A stretch of DNA of 64,000 nucleotides, taken from Saccharomyces paradoxus. Its lineage: Eukaryota > Ascomycota > Saccharomycetes > Saccharomycetales > Saccharomycetaceae. The stretch spans positions 372,001 to 436,000 of the forward strand of contig NC_047493.1 in assembly GCF_002079055.1 (NCBI RefSeq), read 5' to 3'. This document shows positions 29,451 to 41,109 of this stretch, one piece after another (positions within the stretch are counted from its first letter, which is position 1; every line of letters begins with the position of its first letter). The translations under genes were made by a program, and so were the position numbers. The notes beneath the pieces are model-generated. The model saw only the letters and a program-made list of their open reading frames with translations. It did not search any database and had not been told where the DNA came from.

Positions 29451-32400
29451 ATCTACAGTAAATCATACGAATCATTCCGATGATGATCTTCCTGGACACC
29501 TTCTTCTTGATTCAGGAGCATCACGAACTCTTATAAGATCTGCCCATCACATACACTCAGCGATATCTAATCCCGACATAAGCGTAGTTGATGTTCAAAA
29601 AAACAATATACCAATTAACGCTGTTGGTGATCTTCAATTTCACTTCCAGGACGACACCAAAACAACAATAAAGGTATTGCACACACCTAACATAGCCTAT
29701 GACTTACTCAGTTTGAATGAACTGGCTGCACTAAATATTACAGCGTGCTTTACCAAAAACGTCTTAGAACGACCTGACGGCACCGTACTTGCACCTATCG
29801 TAAAACATGGAGACTTTTACTGGGTGTCTAAAAGGTACTTGCTTCCGTCGAATATCTCAGTACCCACAATTAATAACGTTCACACAAGTGAAAACACACG
29901 TAAGTATCCTTATCCTTTCATTCATCGGATGCTTGCGCATGCCAATGCCCAGACAATTAGATATTCACTTAAAAAGAACACTATTACGTATTTTAATGAA
30001 TCAGATGTTGACTGGTCTAACGCTACTGATTATCAATGTCCCGATTATTTAATCGGCAAAAGCACCAAACATAGACATATCATAGGATCACGGCTAAAAT
30101 ACCAAAGTTCATATGAACCTTTTCAATACTTACATACTGACATATTTGGGCCTGTTCACAACCTACCAAAGAGTGCACCATCCTATTTCATCTCATTCAC
30201 TGATGAGAAAACAAAATTCCGTTGGGTTTATCCATTACACGACCGTCGCGAGGACTCTATTCTCGATATCTTTACTAAGATACTAGCTTTCATTAAAAAC
30301 CAGTTTCAGTCCAATGTTTTGGTTATTCAAATGGACCGTGGTTCTGAGTACACTAACAAAACTCTCCATAAATTCCTTGAAAAATATGGCATAACCCCAT
30401 GTTATACAACCACAGCGGATTCCCGAGCACATGGTGTCGCTGAACGGCTGAACCGTACCTTATTAGATGACTGTCGTACTCAACTGCAATGTAGTGGTCT
30501 ACCGAATCATCTATGGTTCTCGGCAGTCGAATTTTCTACTATCGTACGGAACTCACTAGCTTCACCTAAAAGCAAAAAATCCGCAAGACAACTCGCTGGG
30601 TTGGCAGGACTCGACATCAGTACTTTATTACCTTTCGGTCAACCCGTTATAGTCAATAATCATAACCCTGACTCCAAAATTCATCCTCGTGGCATTCCTG
30701 GCTACGCTCTACATCCATCTCGAAACTCTTATGGATATATCATCTATGTCCCATCTTTGAAGAAGACAGTAGATACAACTAATTACGTTATTCTTCAGGG
30801 CAAGGAATCCAGATTAGACCAATTCAATTACGACGCACTCACCTTCGATGAAGACGTGAATCGTATAACTGCTTCATATCAATCGTTCATTGCTTCAAAT
30901 GAGATCCAACAATCTAACGATCTTAACATAGAATCTGACCATGATTTTCAATCTGACGTTGAACTGAACCCTGACCACCAGAGAAATGTCCCTTCAAACG
31001 TTCCGATTCCAACTGACTCCCCACCTCCATCAACTCATACTGAAGATTCAAAACCTATATCTGAAATCAATCTTCGTGCACCCAAAGAAGTTGATCCTAA
31101 CATATCTGAATCTAATATTCTTCCATCTAAGAAGAGATCTAACATCCCCCAAATTTCTGCTACCGACAGTGCCGGTTCGGGTGGTATAAATAAATCAGAT
31201 GTTCCTTTACTTACCCCTTTGTCCAAATCTGACACACAAAATTCATACCAAGCCAGTGAATCTGATAATTTGAGTGACTCAGACTCACACAGCGACATTG
31301 ATACTGACTCTACAAACGTGACAATACCCAGTTTGGGTGGTACCAACAACAAAACTGTTCCGCAGATAAGTGACCAAGAGACTGAGAGAAGGATTATACA
31401 CCGTTCACCTTCAATCGATGCTTCTCCACCGGAAAATAATTCATCGCACAATATTGTTCCTATCAAAACGCCAACTACTGTTTCTGAACAGAATACCGAG
31501 GAATCTATTATCGCTGATCTCCCACTCCCTGATCTACCTCCAGAATCTCCTACCGAATTCCCTGACCCATTTAAAGAACTCCCACCGATAAATTCTCATC
31601 AAACTAATTCCAGTTTGGATGGTATGGATGACTCTAATATCTCTGCTACTATCACTAGTAAGAAAAGATCATTAGAAGATAATGAAACTGAAATTGAGGT
31701 ATCACGAGACACATGGAATAGTAAGAATATGCGTAGTTTAGAACCTCCAAGGTCAAAGAAACGAATACATCTAATCGCGGCTGTAAAAGCAGTAAAATCA
31801 ATCAAACCAATACGAACAACCTTAAGATACGATGAGGCAATCACCTATAATAAAGATATAAAAGAAAAGGAAAAATATATCGAAGCATACCACAAAGAAG
31901 TCAACCAACTATTGAAAATGAATACTTGGGACACTGACAAATATTATGACAGAAAAGAAATAGACCCTAAAAGAGTAATAAACTCAATGTTTATCTTCAA
32001 CAAGAAACGTGACGGAACTCATAAAGCTAGATTTGTTGCAAGAGGTGACATTCAGCATCCTGATACGTACGATACAGGTATGCAATCCAACACTGTACAT
32101 CATTATGCGTTGATGACATCCCTATCACTTGCATTAGACGATGACTCCTTCATTACACAATTAGACATATCTTCGGCGTACTTGTATGCAGACATCAAAG
32201 AAGAATTATACATAAGACCTCCACCACATTTAGGAATGAACAACAAGTTAATACGGTTGAGGAAATCACTTTATGGTTTGAAACAAAGTGGTGCAAACTG
32301 GTATGAAACGATCAAATCATATCTGATTGAACAATGTGATATGAAAGAAGTTCGCGGATGGTCATGCGTATTTAAGAATAGTCAAGTAACAATTTGCTTA

Positions 32401-33396
32401 TTCGTTGATGATATGATATTGTTCAGCAAAGACTTAAATTCAAATAAAAGAATTATAGCAAAACTCAAGATACAATACGATACCAAGATTATAAATCTAG
32501 GTGAAAGCGATGATGAAATTCAATACGACATCCTTGGCTTAGAAATCAAATATCAAAGAGGTAAATACATGAAATTAGGTATGGAAAACTCACTAACTGA
32601 GAAAATACCCAAATTAAACGTACCTTTGAATCCAAAAGGAAGAAAACTTGGTGCTCCAGGTCAACCAGGTCTCTATATAAACCAGAAGGAGCTAGAGCTA
32701 GAAGAAGACGACTACAACATGAAGGTGCATGAAATGCAAAAGTTGATAGGTCTAGCGTCATATGTTGGATATAAATTCAGATTTGACCTATTATACTATA
32801 TCAACACACTTGCACAACATATACTATTTCCGTCCAAACAAGTGTTAAACATGACATATGAATTGATACAATTCTTATGGGACACTAGAGACAAACAATT
32901 AATATGGCACAAAAGCAAATCTGCAAAACCAGAAAATAAATTAGTTGTAATAAGCGATGCCTCTTATGGCAACCAACCATATTACAAATCTCAGATTGGT
33001 AATATCTATTTACTAAATGGAAAGGTGATCGGAGGAAAATCAACAAAAGCTTCATTAACATGTACTTCAACCACAGAAGCAGAAATACACGCAATCAGTG
33101 AAGCCATTCCATTATTAAATAACTTGAGTCACCTTATACAAGAACTAAATGGGAAATCAATCATTAAAGGCTTACTTACTGACAGCAGATCTACAATCAG
33201 TATAGTTATGTCCAAAAATGAAGAGAAATTTAGAAACAGATTTTTCGGTACCAAAGCAATGAGACTTCGGGACGAAGTATCAAATAATAACCTCCACGTA
33301 TGCTACGTGGATACCAAAAGGAACATTGCTGACGTGATGACAAAACCCCTCCCAATAAAAATATTTAAACTATTAACAAACAAGTGGATTCATTAG
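29434..33396 (+). CDS. Ty1 Pol (TYB): protease, integrase, RT-RNase H
   Basis: Read by the family's normal +1 frameshift from GAG; the frame stays open to 33396. Domains in order: aspartic protease with DSGAS, integrase with an N-terminal zinc-binding segment and catalytic core, a long acidic/Ser-rich integrase tail ending in the bipartite nuclear signal KKRSLED...PRSKKR, reverse transcriptase with LFVDDM, and RNase H with SDASYGNQP. It ends NKWIH shortly before the 3' LTR. It looks whole. Confidence 0.93.
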   Translation, partial: GQKLTESTVNHTNHSDDDLPGHLLLDSGASRTLIRSAHHIHSAISNPDISVVDVQKNNIPINAVGDLQFHFQDDTKTTIKVLHTPNIAYDLLSLNELAALNITACFTKNVLERPDGTVLAPIVKHGDFYWVSKRYLLPSNISVPTINNVHTSENTRKYPYPFIHRMLAHANAQTIRYSLKKNTITYFNESDVDWSNATDYQCPDYLIGKSTKHRHIIGSRLKYQSSYEPFQYLHTDIFGPVHNLPKSAPSYFISFTDEKTKFRWVYPLHDRREDSILDIFTKILAFIKNQFQSNVLVIQMDRGSEYTNKTLHKFLEKYGITPCYTTTADSRAHGVAERLNRTLLDDCRTQLQCSGLPNHLWFSAVEFSTIVRNSLASPKSKKSARQLAGLAGLDISTLLPFGQPVIVNNHNPDSKIHPRGIPGYALHPSRNSYGYIIYVPSLKKTVDTTNYVILQGKESRLDQFNYDALTFDEDVNRITASYQSFIASNEIQQSNDLNIESDHDFQSDVELNPDHQRNVPSNVPIPTDSPPPSTHTEDSKPISEINLRAPKEVDPNISESNILPSKKRSNIPQISATDSAGSGGINKSDVPLLTPLSKSDTQNSYQASESDNLSDSDSHSDIDTDSTNVTIPSLGGTNNKTVPQISDQETERRIIHRSPSIDASPPENNSSHNIVPIKTPTTVSEQNTEESIIADLPLPDLPPESPTEFPDPFKELPPINSHQTNSSLDGMDDSNISATITSKKRSLEDNETEIEVSRDTWNSKNMRSLEPPRSKKRIHLIAAVKAVKSIKPIRTTLRYDEAITYNKDIKEKEKYIEAYHKEVNQLLKMNTWDTDKYYDRKEIDPKRVINSMFIFNKKRDGTHKARFVARGDIQHPDTYDTGMQSNTVHHYALMTSLSLALDDDSFITQLDISSAYLYADIKEELYIRPPPHLGMNNKLIRLRKSLYGLKQSGANWYETIKSYLIEQCDMKEVRGWSCVFKNSQVTICLFVDDMILFSKDLNSNKRIIAKLKIQYDTKIINLGESDDEIQYDILGLEIKYQRGKYMKLGMENSLTEKIPKLNVPLNPKGRKLGAPGQPGLYINQKELELEEDDYNMKVHEMQKLIGLASYVGYKFRFDLLYYINTLAQHILFPSKQVLNMTYELIQFLWDTRDKQLIWHKSKSAKPENKLVVISDASYGNQPYYKSQIGNIYLLNGKVIGGKSTKASLTCTSTTEAEIHAISEAIPLLNNLSHLIQELNGKSIIKGLLTDSRSTISIVMSKNEEKFRNRFFGTKAMRLRDEVSNNNLHVCYVDTKRNIADVMTKPLPIKIFKLLTNKWIH

Positions 33397-33410
33397 ATCT
33401 ATTACATTAT

Positions 33411-33418
33411 GGGTGGTA
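33411..33418 (+). other. Ty1 polypurine tract
   Basis: gggtggta abuts the 3' LTR, which is the plus-strand primer site known for Ty1. Confidence 0.88.
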
Positions 33419-33736
33419 TGTTGGAATGAAATTCTAATATCATCTATTTAATAGTATATTATAATATGCGGTGCAAGAGGATGGCATAAAGATTGAGAAA
33501 CAGTCATCCAATCTAATGGAAGCTGAAATGCAAGGATTGATAATGTAATAGGATAATGAATGACAACATATAAAAAGAAAGAAGATAAAATAATAACACT
33601 ATGTAGAACTATCGATTCCCTTTTATGGATTCCTATATGCTCGAGGAGAACTTCTAGTATATTCTGTATACCTAATATTATAGCCTTTAGTAACAATGGA
33701 ATCCCAACAATTATCTAATTATTCACCCAATTCTCA
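33419..33736 (+). repeat. Ty1 3' LTR (delta)
   Basis: 318 bp, colinear with the 5' LTR. The few differences between the two are concentrated in the last third, most of all in the final 20 bp. Confidence 0.93.
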
Positions 33737-33837
33737 CTATTAATTACTACTCGTACCAACATAATCAGATTCTCACTTTGACCATTGCTTTATGCCTTTA
33801 CATATAATTGATATATCCATACATGTCCCCGCTTTTG

Positions 33838-34180
33838 TGTTGTATTACGGGCTCGAGTAATACCATATGTCTTGACAATCCTAAAGTCGTTTAGGAGAGT
33901 AACTTGTTGTCAGACTTATTATTAACGTGATTCACAGAATGTTACTTATCCTATATAATCTATATAAGATCTGAATCTAACTAAAGGGTGGAAGCGCGGA
34001 ATCTCGGATCTAAACTAATTGTTCAGGTATTTATACGTTTGGTTGGTTTGGTTCATCTTAGGCAAGTAGGTTGCCTAGTATACTCAATCTTGTCTATTGT
34101 TTCGTACGTGTTTCATACATGTTTTATGTCTAGGTTGGTAAATCTAGTAATGCTGACCTATCCCATTTTGAAATACAACA
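33838..34180 (-). mobile_element. Solo Ty3-type LTR (sigma) at tRNA-Arg
   Basis: 343 bp flanked by a perfect 5-bp duplication ttttg (33833-33837 and 34181-34185). It lies 16 bp upstream of the tRNA-Arg 5' end and points away from it. It has diverged a little from the copies at 27419 and 41110, including in one terminal inverted repeat, so it is probably older than they are. Confidence 0.92.
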
Positions 34181-34196
34181 TTTTGACATAAAATAA

Positions 34197-34268
34197 GCTC
34201 GCGTGGCGTAATGGCAACGCGTCTGACTTCTAATCAGAAGATTATGGGTTCGACCCCCATCGTGAGTG
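34197..34268 (+). tRNA. tRNA-Arg (UCU)
   Basis: A 72-nt gene from GCTCGCGTGGCG to CGTGAGTG. The anticodon loop gives TCT. The T arm GGGTTCGACCCCC is present, there is no intron, and a T-run follows as the Pol III terminator (34269 onward). Confidence 0.96.
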
Positions 34269-34509
34269 TTTTTTGAATAAGCCTGCGTTTGAATTCGAAA
34301 ATAGCACTCTATGTCAGTATACCACAGCACCTCGCTTAATTGAAGTAACAGCAGGTCAGAGATCTCTTTTTTTCTTTCCCAAAACAAAAAGCTCTCCTCC
34401 TACTATTGATTTTCCTTCAGTGGTATACATAAACAGCTTCTTTTTTTTGGAATTCTGCCTTGATAGTTGTATAGCAGATAGAAACAAAATAGTAAGGATT
34501 TCGTAACTA

Positions 34510-35331
34510 ATGGCTGCACAGGATGCCTTTGAACAGAAAAAGAAGGCAATTTTGAGTGAGATAGACTCAACCCAGCCAGATTTGTCACCAAAAGGAACTA
34601 TCGATGAGCTGTGTCTTCCAATAATCGATCTCATTAACGCAAGCGCTAATATGGTAACAACTTCATCATGTTCCGGTAGAGTCAGTGTGTTCTTGGAAGG
34701 CACGAAGTTATACAATGGGGAGGTCAAGATAGGTGGTAAAGGGCAAGGTGGTAAGTGGCTTTACGTCACTCATGATCGCGGAAAAGTTATTGGCTGGTTA
34801 GATGAGTTGAGATCAAAAAGTGAGTTTGCTTTCGAATTATCTGACAATAAAATACCAGTAGAGCAAGTTACAGGAAGTACCAGATACATTCTGTATAAGT
34901 ACGAGCCTTTCATACTGCACGTCAAATGCAGAGACTTTCAGGCAGCATCCAAACTATACAACGCAGCCATGTCTTGTGGATTCAGGGAAAGCGGGATTGG
35001 CTCAAATAATCTCGTTGCAATCAGGATAAATATTAAACTAGACGTACCAATCGGCTATCTGGATGAGGATTCAGACACTTTGAAGTTGTTTGTGAGTCCA
35101 GAATACGTAAGCGTTTTGGATTCTTTATCGTTAAGCAAATTCGATGAGAATACCAGGAAAATGCAAGCACTATATGATAGAATCGAGAGAGAACTCTTAA
35201 CTCCTGCGCCGGATTCAAATTCTAAAGTTGATATAATACCAATCGAAACAAAGGAAGAAAGAAGAGAACGAAAAAAAAGAGAAGGTATGGAAAGACAACG
35301 TCAACTAAAGGGCACACAAAATGTATTATGA
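34510..35331 (+). CDS. TYW3: tRNA wybutosine-synthesising methyltransferase Tyw3
   Basis: A 273-residue enzyme that methylates N4 of the wybutosine precursor at G37 of tRNA-Phe. The family motif SSCSGRVSVF is near residue 53. The central GKWLYVTHD and the HVKCRDFQAASKLYNAAMSCGFRESGI block are typical. A charged C-terminal tail is rich in Glu, Arg and Lys. Length equals the S. cerevisiae protein. It is convergent with TIF4632, with about 256 bp between stops. Confidence 0.95.
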   Translation: MAAQDAFEQKKKAILSEIDSTQPDLSPKGTIDELCLPIIDLINASANMVTTSSCSGRVSVFLEGTKLYNGEVKIGGKGQGGKWLYVTHDRGKVIGWLDELRSKSEFAFELSDNKIPVEQVTGSTRYILYKYEPFILHVKCRDFQAASKLYNAAMSCGFRESGIGSNNLVAIRINIKLDVPIGYLDEDSDTLKLFVSPEYVSVLDSLSLSKFDENTRKMQALYDRIERELLTPAPDSNSKVDIIPIETKEERRERKKREGMERQRQLKGTQNVL

Positions 35332-35587
35332 TAAGGGAACGTATCAAGAAATACTTAGCCTTTATGTTTCTACTTTGTGCCTCTTGTCCACGTTTTCATT
35401 ATTATATAATCTTGTTAAATCTCTGGTGGATAAAAGCGTTATTTTTTGTAATATACATATTAAAAACTTATTTTTTCTCTTAAATTTAATTGTATATGGC
35501 GAAAGATCAGGTATAGTTAATGCACAAAAAATTTTAACACATGGAGTAAAAAATGAAGATTAACCTACTATTTCTAAAGATAATTTT

Positions 35588-38332
35588 CTAATCACTGTCT
35601 CCATCGTTATTCATTAATGCGTCGAACATATTGGCTCTTGGAACTTGAGAAACTTCTTCGGCTTTACGAACATTTCTTTGGTTATTTCTGAAGGAGCTTG
35701 TTTTTGTGGAGGCAAAACTATCCCTTGGAGTGCTTTGCGTGTTCCTTCTATTGGAAGAATATCTGTTGCTGTTAGATTGGTTGTGGTTGTTGAATCTTGA
35801 ATTTGATCTTTGGCTGTTCTTTTTTTGGCGTAATTGCTCTTCTTCCTGATGGATTTGTTGAATTGTCTTCGGTCCAGCATCCTTCTTGGCGCTATTCCAA
35901 TGTTTAATTTCCCTCAATTCCTTCACGTCTATTAACTTGAACTTTATTCTATTCGATATAGTGCCTCCATCAATGATATGCTGTAACAACATAAATAGGT
36001 TGTCAAGCAGTACCGAACCTTCAAGAGTTGCCTGAGGTGTAACGAATTTGTCATGCTCAAATTGTTCACCCACAGTATTTAGTAATTCAATAACGGATTC
36101 TAAGGTCTCTTCCGACGGATCGTTGTTTAAGTCCTTCATTAATCTTCGGAAACACTCAAACATCATCTTCCCAGTCAATAAGTTCAAACAATATAAGTAC
36201 CCTATGAAACGTACTAGACCTAAACCTCTTCTCTTGGCGGTTGCTGCAATATAATACTCATCGGACATCATTTCAGGTTCTAATGGATTACCATCTTCTC
36301 CCGCAGGCAACTTATCAGCCCAACCTTTCTCAAATTCTTCGTGACATCTCGCCACCAAATAATGCAATACGAGTTTTGGACCATTCTTTCCTTCGTTTTC
36401 TTTATCTTTAATGCTTGAGTCGAGGTCTTTGACCACTTTGCCACACAACTGAGCATACATTGAAGACCAATGAGGCTCGTCACAAGCTTTGTGGAAGATT
36501 TGTTCAATAACAATTTTCAATGTTTCACCACCATCTTCCCACTTTGATTGGTTTGCTATATCCAAAATCTCAGAGGAGATCGAATCAAACATTTCTAAAG
36601 TTAACTTGTTCAATAAAGACTTCATTTTTCGTTCTACTTCTTCTTTATCAAGTAGTTCAGTTTTGCCATCAGGAGCTAATTTCTTCTCGGTTTTCTTAAC
36701 CCTTGACTTAGGTATCCATCTATTAGCACTTGGTACCAACGGAGCGACTTCTTCCTTTGGAGTTTGCTCTTCTGCCCTTTCTGCGGCCTTTTCGCGATCC
36801 CTTCTAGAAGTGTATCCCCTATTAGATCTTCTATCGTCGCCCATTCTCTTTGATCTTCTTTTCGATGACACTCTCGAGCTTGAAGTATGATCCATACCGC
36901 GCATAGATGGACTTCTGAAATCGCCCCCAAATCTGCCACTATCTTTTGGTCTATTTCTGGCAACATGAGGAGGTATAACAATTTTCGAAGATACAGCTTC
37001 AACCCAAGCAGGATCAGGCCTGAATTTTAGTTTATCTTTGAATTGTAGTAAGAAGGTGGGGCCATAGGTGTATTTAACGCTTGGTTTCTTATATTTGATA
37101 TCAGGCCTCTCGACGTTGGCTGGATAGGCAAAATCATATATATCAGAAATTGGTTGGGCTTTTTCTAAAGTTTCAAGTAGTTGAGATACAGTTGGTATAT
37201 CTATATCAGATGTGGAAGGTTCTGTTTCCTTCACTGCGTTCTCCTCCGTAGTGATTTCGGAATTTGGTGTGTATCCGTCACCTTTACTCACGGTTTTTCC
37301 GTCAGTTGCGTCAGAAATTTCATTAGAATCATTTTCAACAAGTTCATCAGCATCTATGGAACTGCTCTCATTCTCTGGTTCGTTAAAAGTCACAGATTTA
37401 GTTACACTTCCAGTTACATGTTGTGGAGGCGGAACATCACTTGTCCCTGATTTTTCATCAATGACAACTTCACTAGTTTCTCCAGTCGGTTTTGGCGTTT
37501 CTTTAATAGGTTCCGATTCAATGATTGAGTTGGACTTATTTGTGTCAGTATTAGGATGATTCAGTTTTTCCTGCTTTTGCTCAGTTTCAGATATTAAACC
37601 ATTTTTCTTTCTTTCCATGGCAGCTTTACGCAATCTCACTTGCTCCAAAAACAACCTCTTCGTATTTTCGGCCTCAGAAGTAGATTTTTCATTCGTTGTT
37701 TCGGTTGATGTATCTTTGACTACATCTTTAATAGGCAGCGCAGGTGTTGCCTCTTTCTCAAAAGGAGTTCCTGATTTAGATTTCTGCTCCACCTCATCAT
37801 TCTTCTCTTCATTTTTCGAAGCTTTCTTTTCTTCGTGGAATTTTTTTAAATTTAAACGTTCACCAGTCTTCGTAGTTATTTCTATTTTTGTAGTTTTAGG
37901 TGTGGAGGGAGGCTCGGGATTAGTGTTCAGTGGCTGGTGTGTATATGGTGGAGAAGCAACTGGAACCATTTGCTGGGGTATATAGTACATCTGGGGAGCA
38001 TAGTAGTTAGCTGGCCATTGCATACCTGGCAACATTGCCGGGTTGTAGTCGTTATTATTCAGTCTATAGGTATTATTGAATCTGTTATTGTAATATTGTG
38101 CATTTCCTTGACTATTATTACGGTTATTGTATTTATTCGATCCGTATTTGCCACCTTTTGACTGGTATTGCTTGTTATTGTGGGCTTCCCTTGCCCCGTA
38201 AATATTTTCGTTATAATGGTTATTTGGCTGATTATTGTTGGGTCCAGAGTATTGGTTATCATGAGGAGGAAATTTTTTGTAGCCATTGGCCTGCTGCGGG
38301 TGTGGGGGAGGTGGGCCTCTTTGATCAGTCAT
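35588..38332 (-). CDS. TIF4632: Translation initiation factor eIF4G2
   Basis: A 914-residue eIF4G scaffold of the cap-binding complex. The N-terminus is rich in Asn, Gln, Tyr and Pro (RNA-binding, disordered), followed by a long acidic/Ser-Thr linker. The eIF4E-binding motif YTYGPTFLLQF lies near residue 420. The MIF4G HEAT domain (about 550-820) begins MKSLLNKLTLEMFDSISSEI and binds eIF4A. An Arg/Ser/Asn-rich C-terminal RNA-binding tail completes it. Length equals S. cerevisiae Tif4632. Its paralogue TIF4631 lies elsewhere. The many plus-strand frames over it are shadows. Confidence 0.96.
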   Translation of the reverse strand: MTDQRGPPPPHPQQANGYKKFPPHDNQYSGPNNNQPNNHYNENIYGAREAHNNKQYQSKGGKYGSNKYNNRNNSQGNAQYYNNRFNNTYRLNNNDYNPAMLPGMQWPANYYAPQMYYIPQQMVPVASPPYTHQPLNTNPEPPSTPKTTKIEITTKTGERLNLKKFHEEKKASKNEEKNDEVEQKSKSGTPFEKEATPALPIKDVVKDTSTETTNEKSTSEAENTKRLFLEQVRLRKAAMERKKNGLISETEQKQEKLNHPNTDTNKSNSIIESEPIKETPKPTGETSEVVIDEKSGTSDVPPPQHVTGSVTKSVTFNEPENESSSIDADELVENDSNEISDATDGKTVSKGDGYTPNSEITTEENAVKETEPSTSDIDIPTVSQLLETLEKAQPISDIYDFAYPANVERPDIKYKKPSVKYTYGPTFLLQFKDKLKFRPDPAWVEAVSSKIVIPPHVARNRPKDSGRFGGDFRSPSMRGMDHTSSSRVSSKRRSKRMGDDRRSNRGYTSRRDREKAAERAEEQTPKEEVAPLVPSANRWIPKSRVKKTEKKLAPDGKTELLDKEEVERKMKSLLNKLTLEMFDSISSEILDIANQSKWEDGGETLKIVIEQIFHKACDEPHWSSMYAQLCGKVVKDLDSSIKDKENEGKNGPKLVLHYLVARCHEEFEKGWADKLPAGEDGNPLEPEMMSDEYYIAATAKRRGLGLVRFIGYLYCLNLLTGKMMFECFRRLMKDLNNDPSEETLESVIELLNTVGEQFEHDKFVTPQATLEGSVLLDNLFMLLQHIIDGGTISNRIKFKLIDVKELREIKHWNSAKKDAGPKTIQQIHQEEEQLRQKKNSQRSNSRFNNHNQSNSNRYSSNRRNTQSTPRDSFASTKTSSFRNNQRNVRKAEEVSQVPRANMFDALMNNDGDSD

Positions 38333-38814
38333 AGTTCCTACGATTGATCTACTGTTCTTTGGAATAAATTCTTTCTTTCAGGAACAGGAAAAACAGCCTA
38401 AAAATATGAAGTCGCCGTAGATAAACTGTATCTTCTAGTTACTATCAACAGAGACGCCTTTGTTAAAGCTGAGGAGTCAAGGCTGCTAAGCGGAGTGGTT
38501 GTTTGCTTTGTTTACCTTTAATCAAAACTTCTGAATTTTTTTTTTCAGTCCTTTTTGCAAAGCAGGTACGTACTATTTTTCAAAATACACTAAAGGAACG
38601 GCCTCCCCCCCCCGACTCACTATCAATGAGGTGAGGTCAGGTCAGGACGGGGAAAAAACAGCGATGTCCCTCTGTTCTCGAAAGACAAACGATTGCTATA
38701 TCCTGTATAATCCAGTCAGCAGTATAATTTCGCTTCTTAGTTAATGTTAAACTATGATTTTTATACACACATACACTAAGTATCATATACAATGAGCCAA
38801 GTAAAAAGAATACA
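38333..38814. other. Intergenic TIF4632-RPT6
   Basis: 482 bp holding the TIF4632 promoter and RPT6 3' flank. It contains a run of nine C (38605-38613), followed by short repeats of the gaggtcaggtcagg type (38627-38648). No gene seen. Confidence 0.55.
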
Positions 38815-40032
38815 TCACTTGAACAACTTGGCGACGGAAATGGCCGTTTCTTGGTTCTTGTTCATAACTTTACTGACAGCTAATTCAAAATCTTCTTGAG
38901 TAACATGTATTCTTCTTTCTCTTAAAGCATACATACCAGCTTCCGTACAGACACCTTTAACATCGGCACCAGAACAACCATTCATCTTTTCAGCAACTTT
39001 TCTCAAGTTGATACCACGGGTTAGATTCATTTTCCTAGAGTGAATCCTTAAAATCTCGGCTCTGGCTGCAACACTTGGAGGTGGAAATTCAATCTTCCTA
39101 TCTATTCTACCAGGTCTCAAAAGTGCTGGATCCAGGATATCTAGTCTATTCGTGGCCATAATGATTTTGATATTTTTAGAAGTTTCAAACCCATCGAGTT
39201 GGTTCAATAGTTCTAACATTGTTCTTTGAACTTCTGAATCACCACCACCAGAACCTTCTACACGAGTGGAGCCAATAGAATCAATTTCATCCATAAAGAT
39301 AATGGAAGGAGCATGTTCTCTAGCCATCACAAACAGTTCACGGACCATACGGGAACCTTCACCAATATACTTTTGTACCAGTTCGGCACCACTCACCCTA
39401 ATGAATTTACAATCAGTGTGATGTGCAACGGCCCTTGCTAATAATGTCTTCCCTGTGCCAGGGGGGCCATATAAGATGACGCCCTTTGGTTGCGCGATAC
39501 CCAAACTTTCGAAAAGCTCTGGATGTTTTACGGGCAGTTCAATAACTTCTTTGATTTCCTTTATTTGCTTTGTCAAACCACCAACCATATCATATGTGGA
39601 ATCAGGAACTTTTTCCACCATCATCAATGAAACTAGCGGGTCAGCCTTATTCTCGAGAACTTTATGCAACATGTAAGAGTCACTCCTTAGACAAACTCTT
39701 TGAGATGCCTTTAAGTCCTTCACATTTATATCTTTTGCAACATCCACGATGTATTTCCCTTCAGGTTGCACTTTAACGAGGACTTTTTTGTCAGAAACAA
39801 TCTTTATGACTTCGCCTACATAAGATCCAGGTTCTTGTAATAGACGTAGTTCGTCCTTGATAAAACGTACTTTGTCATTCAACGCATTCCTTTGGGCCTC
39901 TAGTCTACGAACATTTTCTGTTTTGGAGCGGATCTTTAATTCTGTTTCTTGGATCTTTTGTTCAAAATAAGGCTTGATACCACTTTCATGGGTTTCCAAT
40001 ACTATATTGGAGGACGTTACAGCAGCTGTCAT
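38815..40032 (-). CDS. RPT6: 26S proteasome AAA-ATPase Rpt6
   Basis: A 405-residue subunit of the six-ATPase ring of the 19S regulatory particle that unfolds substrates. An N-terminal coiled coil (about 27-67) is followed by an OB domain, Walker A GPPGTGKT at 189-196, Walker B IIFMDEID, the arginine-finger block [14 protein letters not shown], and the C-terminal helix. Length equals S. cerevisiae Rpt6. A proteasome control element lies 74 bp upstream of the start. Confidence 0.97.
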   Translation of the reverse strand: MTAAVTSSNIVLETHESGIKPYFEQKIQETELKIRSKTENVRRLEAQRNALNDKVRFIKDELRLLQEPGSYVGEVIKIVSDKKVLVKVQPEGKYIVDVAKDINVKDLKASQRVCLRSDSYMLHKVLENKADPLVSLMMVEKVPDSTYDMVGGLTKQIKEIKEVIELPVKHPELFESLGIAQPKGVILYGPPGTGKTLLARAVAHHTDCKFIRVSGAELVQKYIGEGSRMVRELFVMAREHAPSIIFMDEIDSIGSTRVEGSGGGDSEVQRTMLELLNQLDGFETSKNIKIIMATNRLDILDPALLRPGRIDRKIEFPPPSVAARAEILRIHSRKMNLTRGINLRKVAEKMNGCSGADVKGVCTEAGMYALRERRIHVTQEDFELAVSKVMNKNQETAISVAKLFK

Positions 40033-40105
40033 TGTCGTAATAGTATCCTGCTCTACTGTTGTTCAGTTTACATAAATCTAAACTGCTGCTACTGATATTA
40101 CAACT

Positions 40106-40114
40106 TTTGCCACC
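40106..40114 (-). promoter_or_regulatory. PACE site (Rpn4) of RPT6
   Basis: An exact GGTGGCAAA on the minus strand, 74 bp before the RPT6 ATG. This is the proteasome-associated control element bound by Rpn4, which co-regulates proteasome genes. Confidence 0.85.
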
Positions 40115-40288
40115 TTACTCGCATTTTGACAGTTTTAAAATTCGAAAATTTCCGAATAAGAATAAGGGTAGAAGTGTGCGAAATTTTATTCTATGTTAGA
40201 AACCTGATGGAAGAAAAAGGAAAATGAAAGCGTCTTTTAAAACGGAAGAGGCTAAGACAAGGAAGTGAGAGGCTAACTCTTTGAAACA

Positions 40289-40897
40289 ATGCGTATTATA
40301 GAAGAAAAGACCATTTTTGTTACGTGCGGCGCAACGATACCCTTTCCAAGGCTCGTCTCATGCGTGCTGAGCGATGAATTTTGCCAAGAATTGATTCAAT
40401 ATGGGTTCGTGCGTCTTATCATTCAGTTTGGGAAAAACTACGTTTCTGAATTTGAACGTTTGGTGCAAGAACGTGGTGGTCAAAGAGAGAACCAAAAATT
40501 TCCAACCGAGCAGTTTGGCTGCGGTGACACCGTAAGGCACTACGCCTTAATGAACGGGAAATTAGAGGTGACCGGGTTCGACTTTTCGACCAAGATGCAA
40601 AGCATCATACGTGATTATTCAGACTTGGTCATATCACACGCCGGAACAGGCTCAATACTGGATTCTCTACGGTTGAACAAACCACTGCTAGTTTGTGTGA
40701 ATGATGCTTTGATGGATAACCACCAGCAGCAGATAGCAGACAAGTTTGTGGAGTTGGGCTATGTATGGTCTTGTGCACCCACTGAAACAGGTTTGATAGC
40801 TGGTTTACGTGCGTCTCAAACAGAGAAACTGAAATCATTCCCCGTTTCTCATAACTCGTCGTTTGAACGATTACTAAGTGAAACTATATATAGCTAG
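40289..40897 (+). CDS. ALG13: UDP-GlcNAc transferase catalytic subunit Alg13
   Basis: A 202-residue GT28-type C-terminal domain. It pairs with membrane anchor Alg14 on the ER face to add the second GlcNAc to dolichol-PP-GlcNAc. Seen are the N-terminal beta strand TIFVTCGATIPFPRLV and the UDP-GlcNAc site DLVISHAGTGSILDSLRLNKPLLVCVN with following NHQQQIADKF. It has no membrane segment, as expected. Length equals the S. cerevisiae protein. Confidence 0.95.
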   Translation: MRIIEEKTIFVTCGATIPFPRLVSCVLSDEFCQELIQYGFVRLIIQFGKNYVSEFERLVQERGGQRENQKFPTEQFGCGDTVRHYALMNGKLEVTGFDFSTKMQSIIRDYSDLVISHAGTGSILDSLRLNKPLLVCVNDALMDNHQQQIADKFVELGYVWSCAPTETGLIAGLRASQTEKLKSFPVSHNSSFERLLSETIYS

Positions 40898-41018
40898 CTA
40901 GTGAAGAATTAAAAAAGTAAGAAAAGAACGAAAGACTACAAAAAAATGAAGGTTCATTTGGTAGTATCCGCTTAATGCCTTAAGTGTTGGACTATTTTGG
41001 TAGGGCAAAAATAAAACT

Positions 41019-41092
41019 TGATTTCGCCCAGGATCGAACTGGGGACGTTCTGCGTGTTAAGCAGATGCCATAACCGACTAGACCACGAAACC
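41019..41092 (-). tRNA. tRNA-Val (AAC)
   Basis: A 74-nt gene on the minus strand from GGTTTCGTGGTC to GAAATCA. The anticodon stem-loop is TCTGC-TTAACAC-GCAGA, giving AAC. The acceptor arms pair fully and there is no intron. Confidence 0.97.
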
Positions 41093-41109
41093 AACTATTT
41101 TATAGTCAT

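Larger units (their letters stand above)
27851..33736 (+). mobile_element. Ty1 LTR retrotransposon, whole-looking
   Basis: A 5,886-bp Ty1 (Pseudoviridae/Copia) element with 318-bp LTRs at both ends, a primer-binding site, GAG, POL and polypurine tract in canonical order. Both reading frames are open at their normal lengths, so it looks whole. The LTRs differ at roughly 2% of sites, so the copy is not brand-new by LTR clock, or it is recombinant. The flanking 5-mers (atatc and ctatt) do not match, so there is no target duplication. It lies between tRNA-Glu and tRNA-Arg, close upstream of both, the usual Ty1 target zone. Confidence 0.95.
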
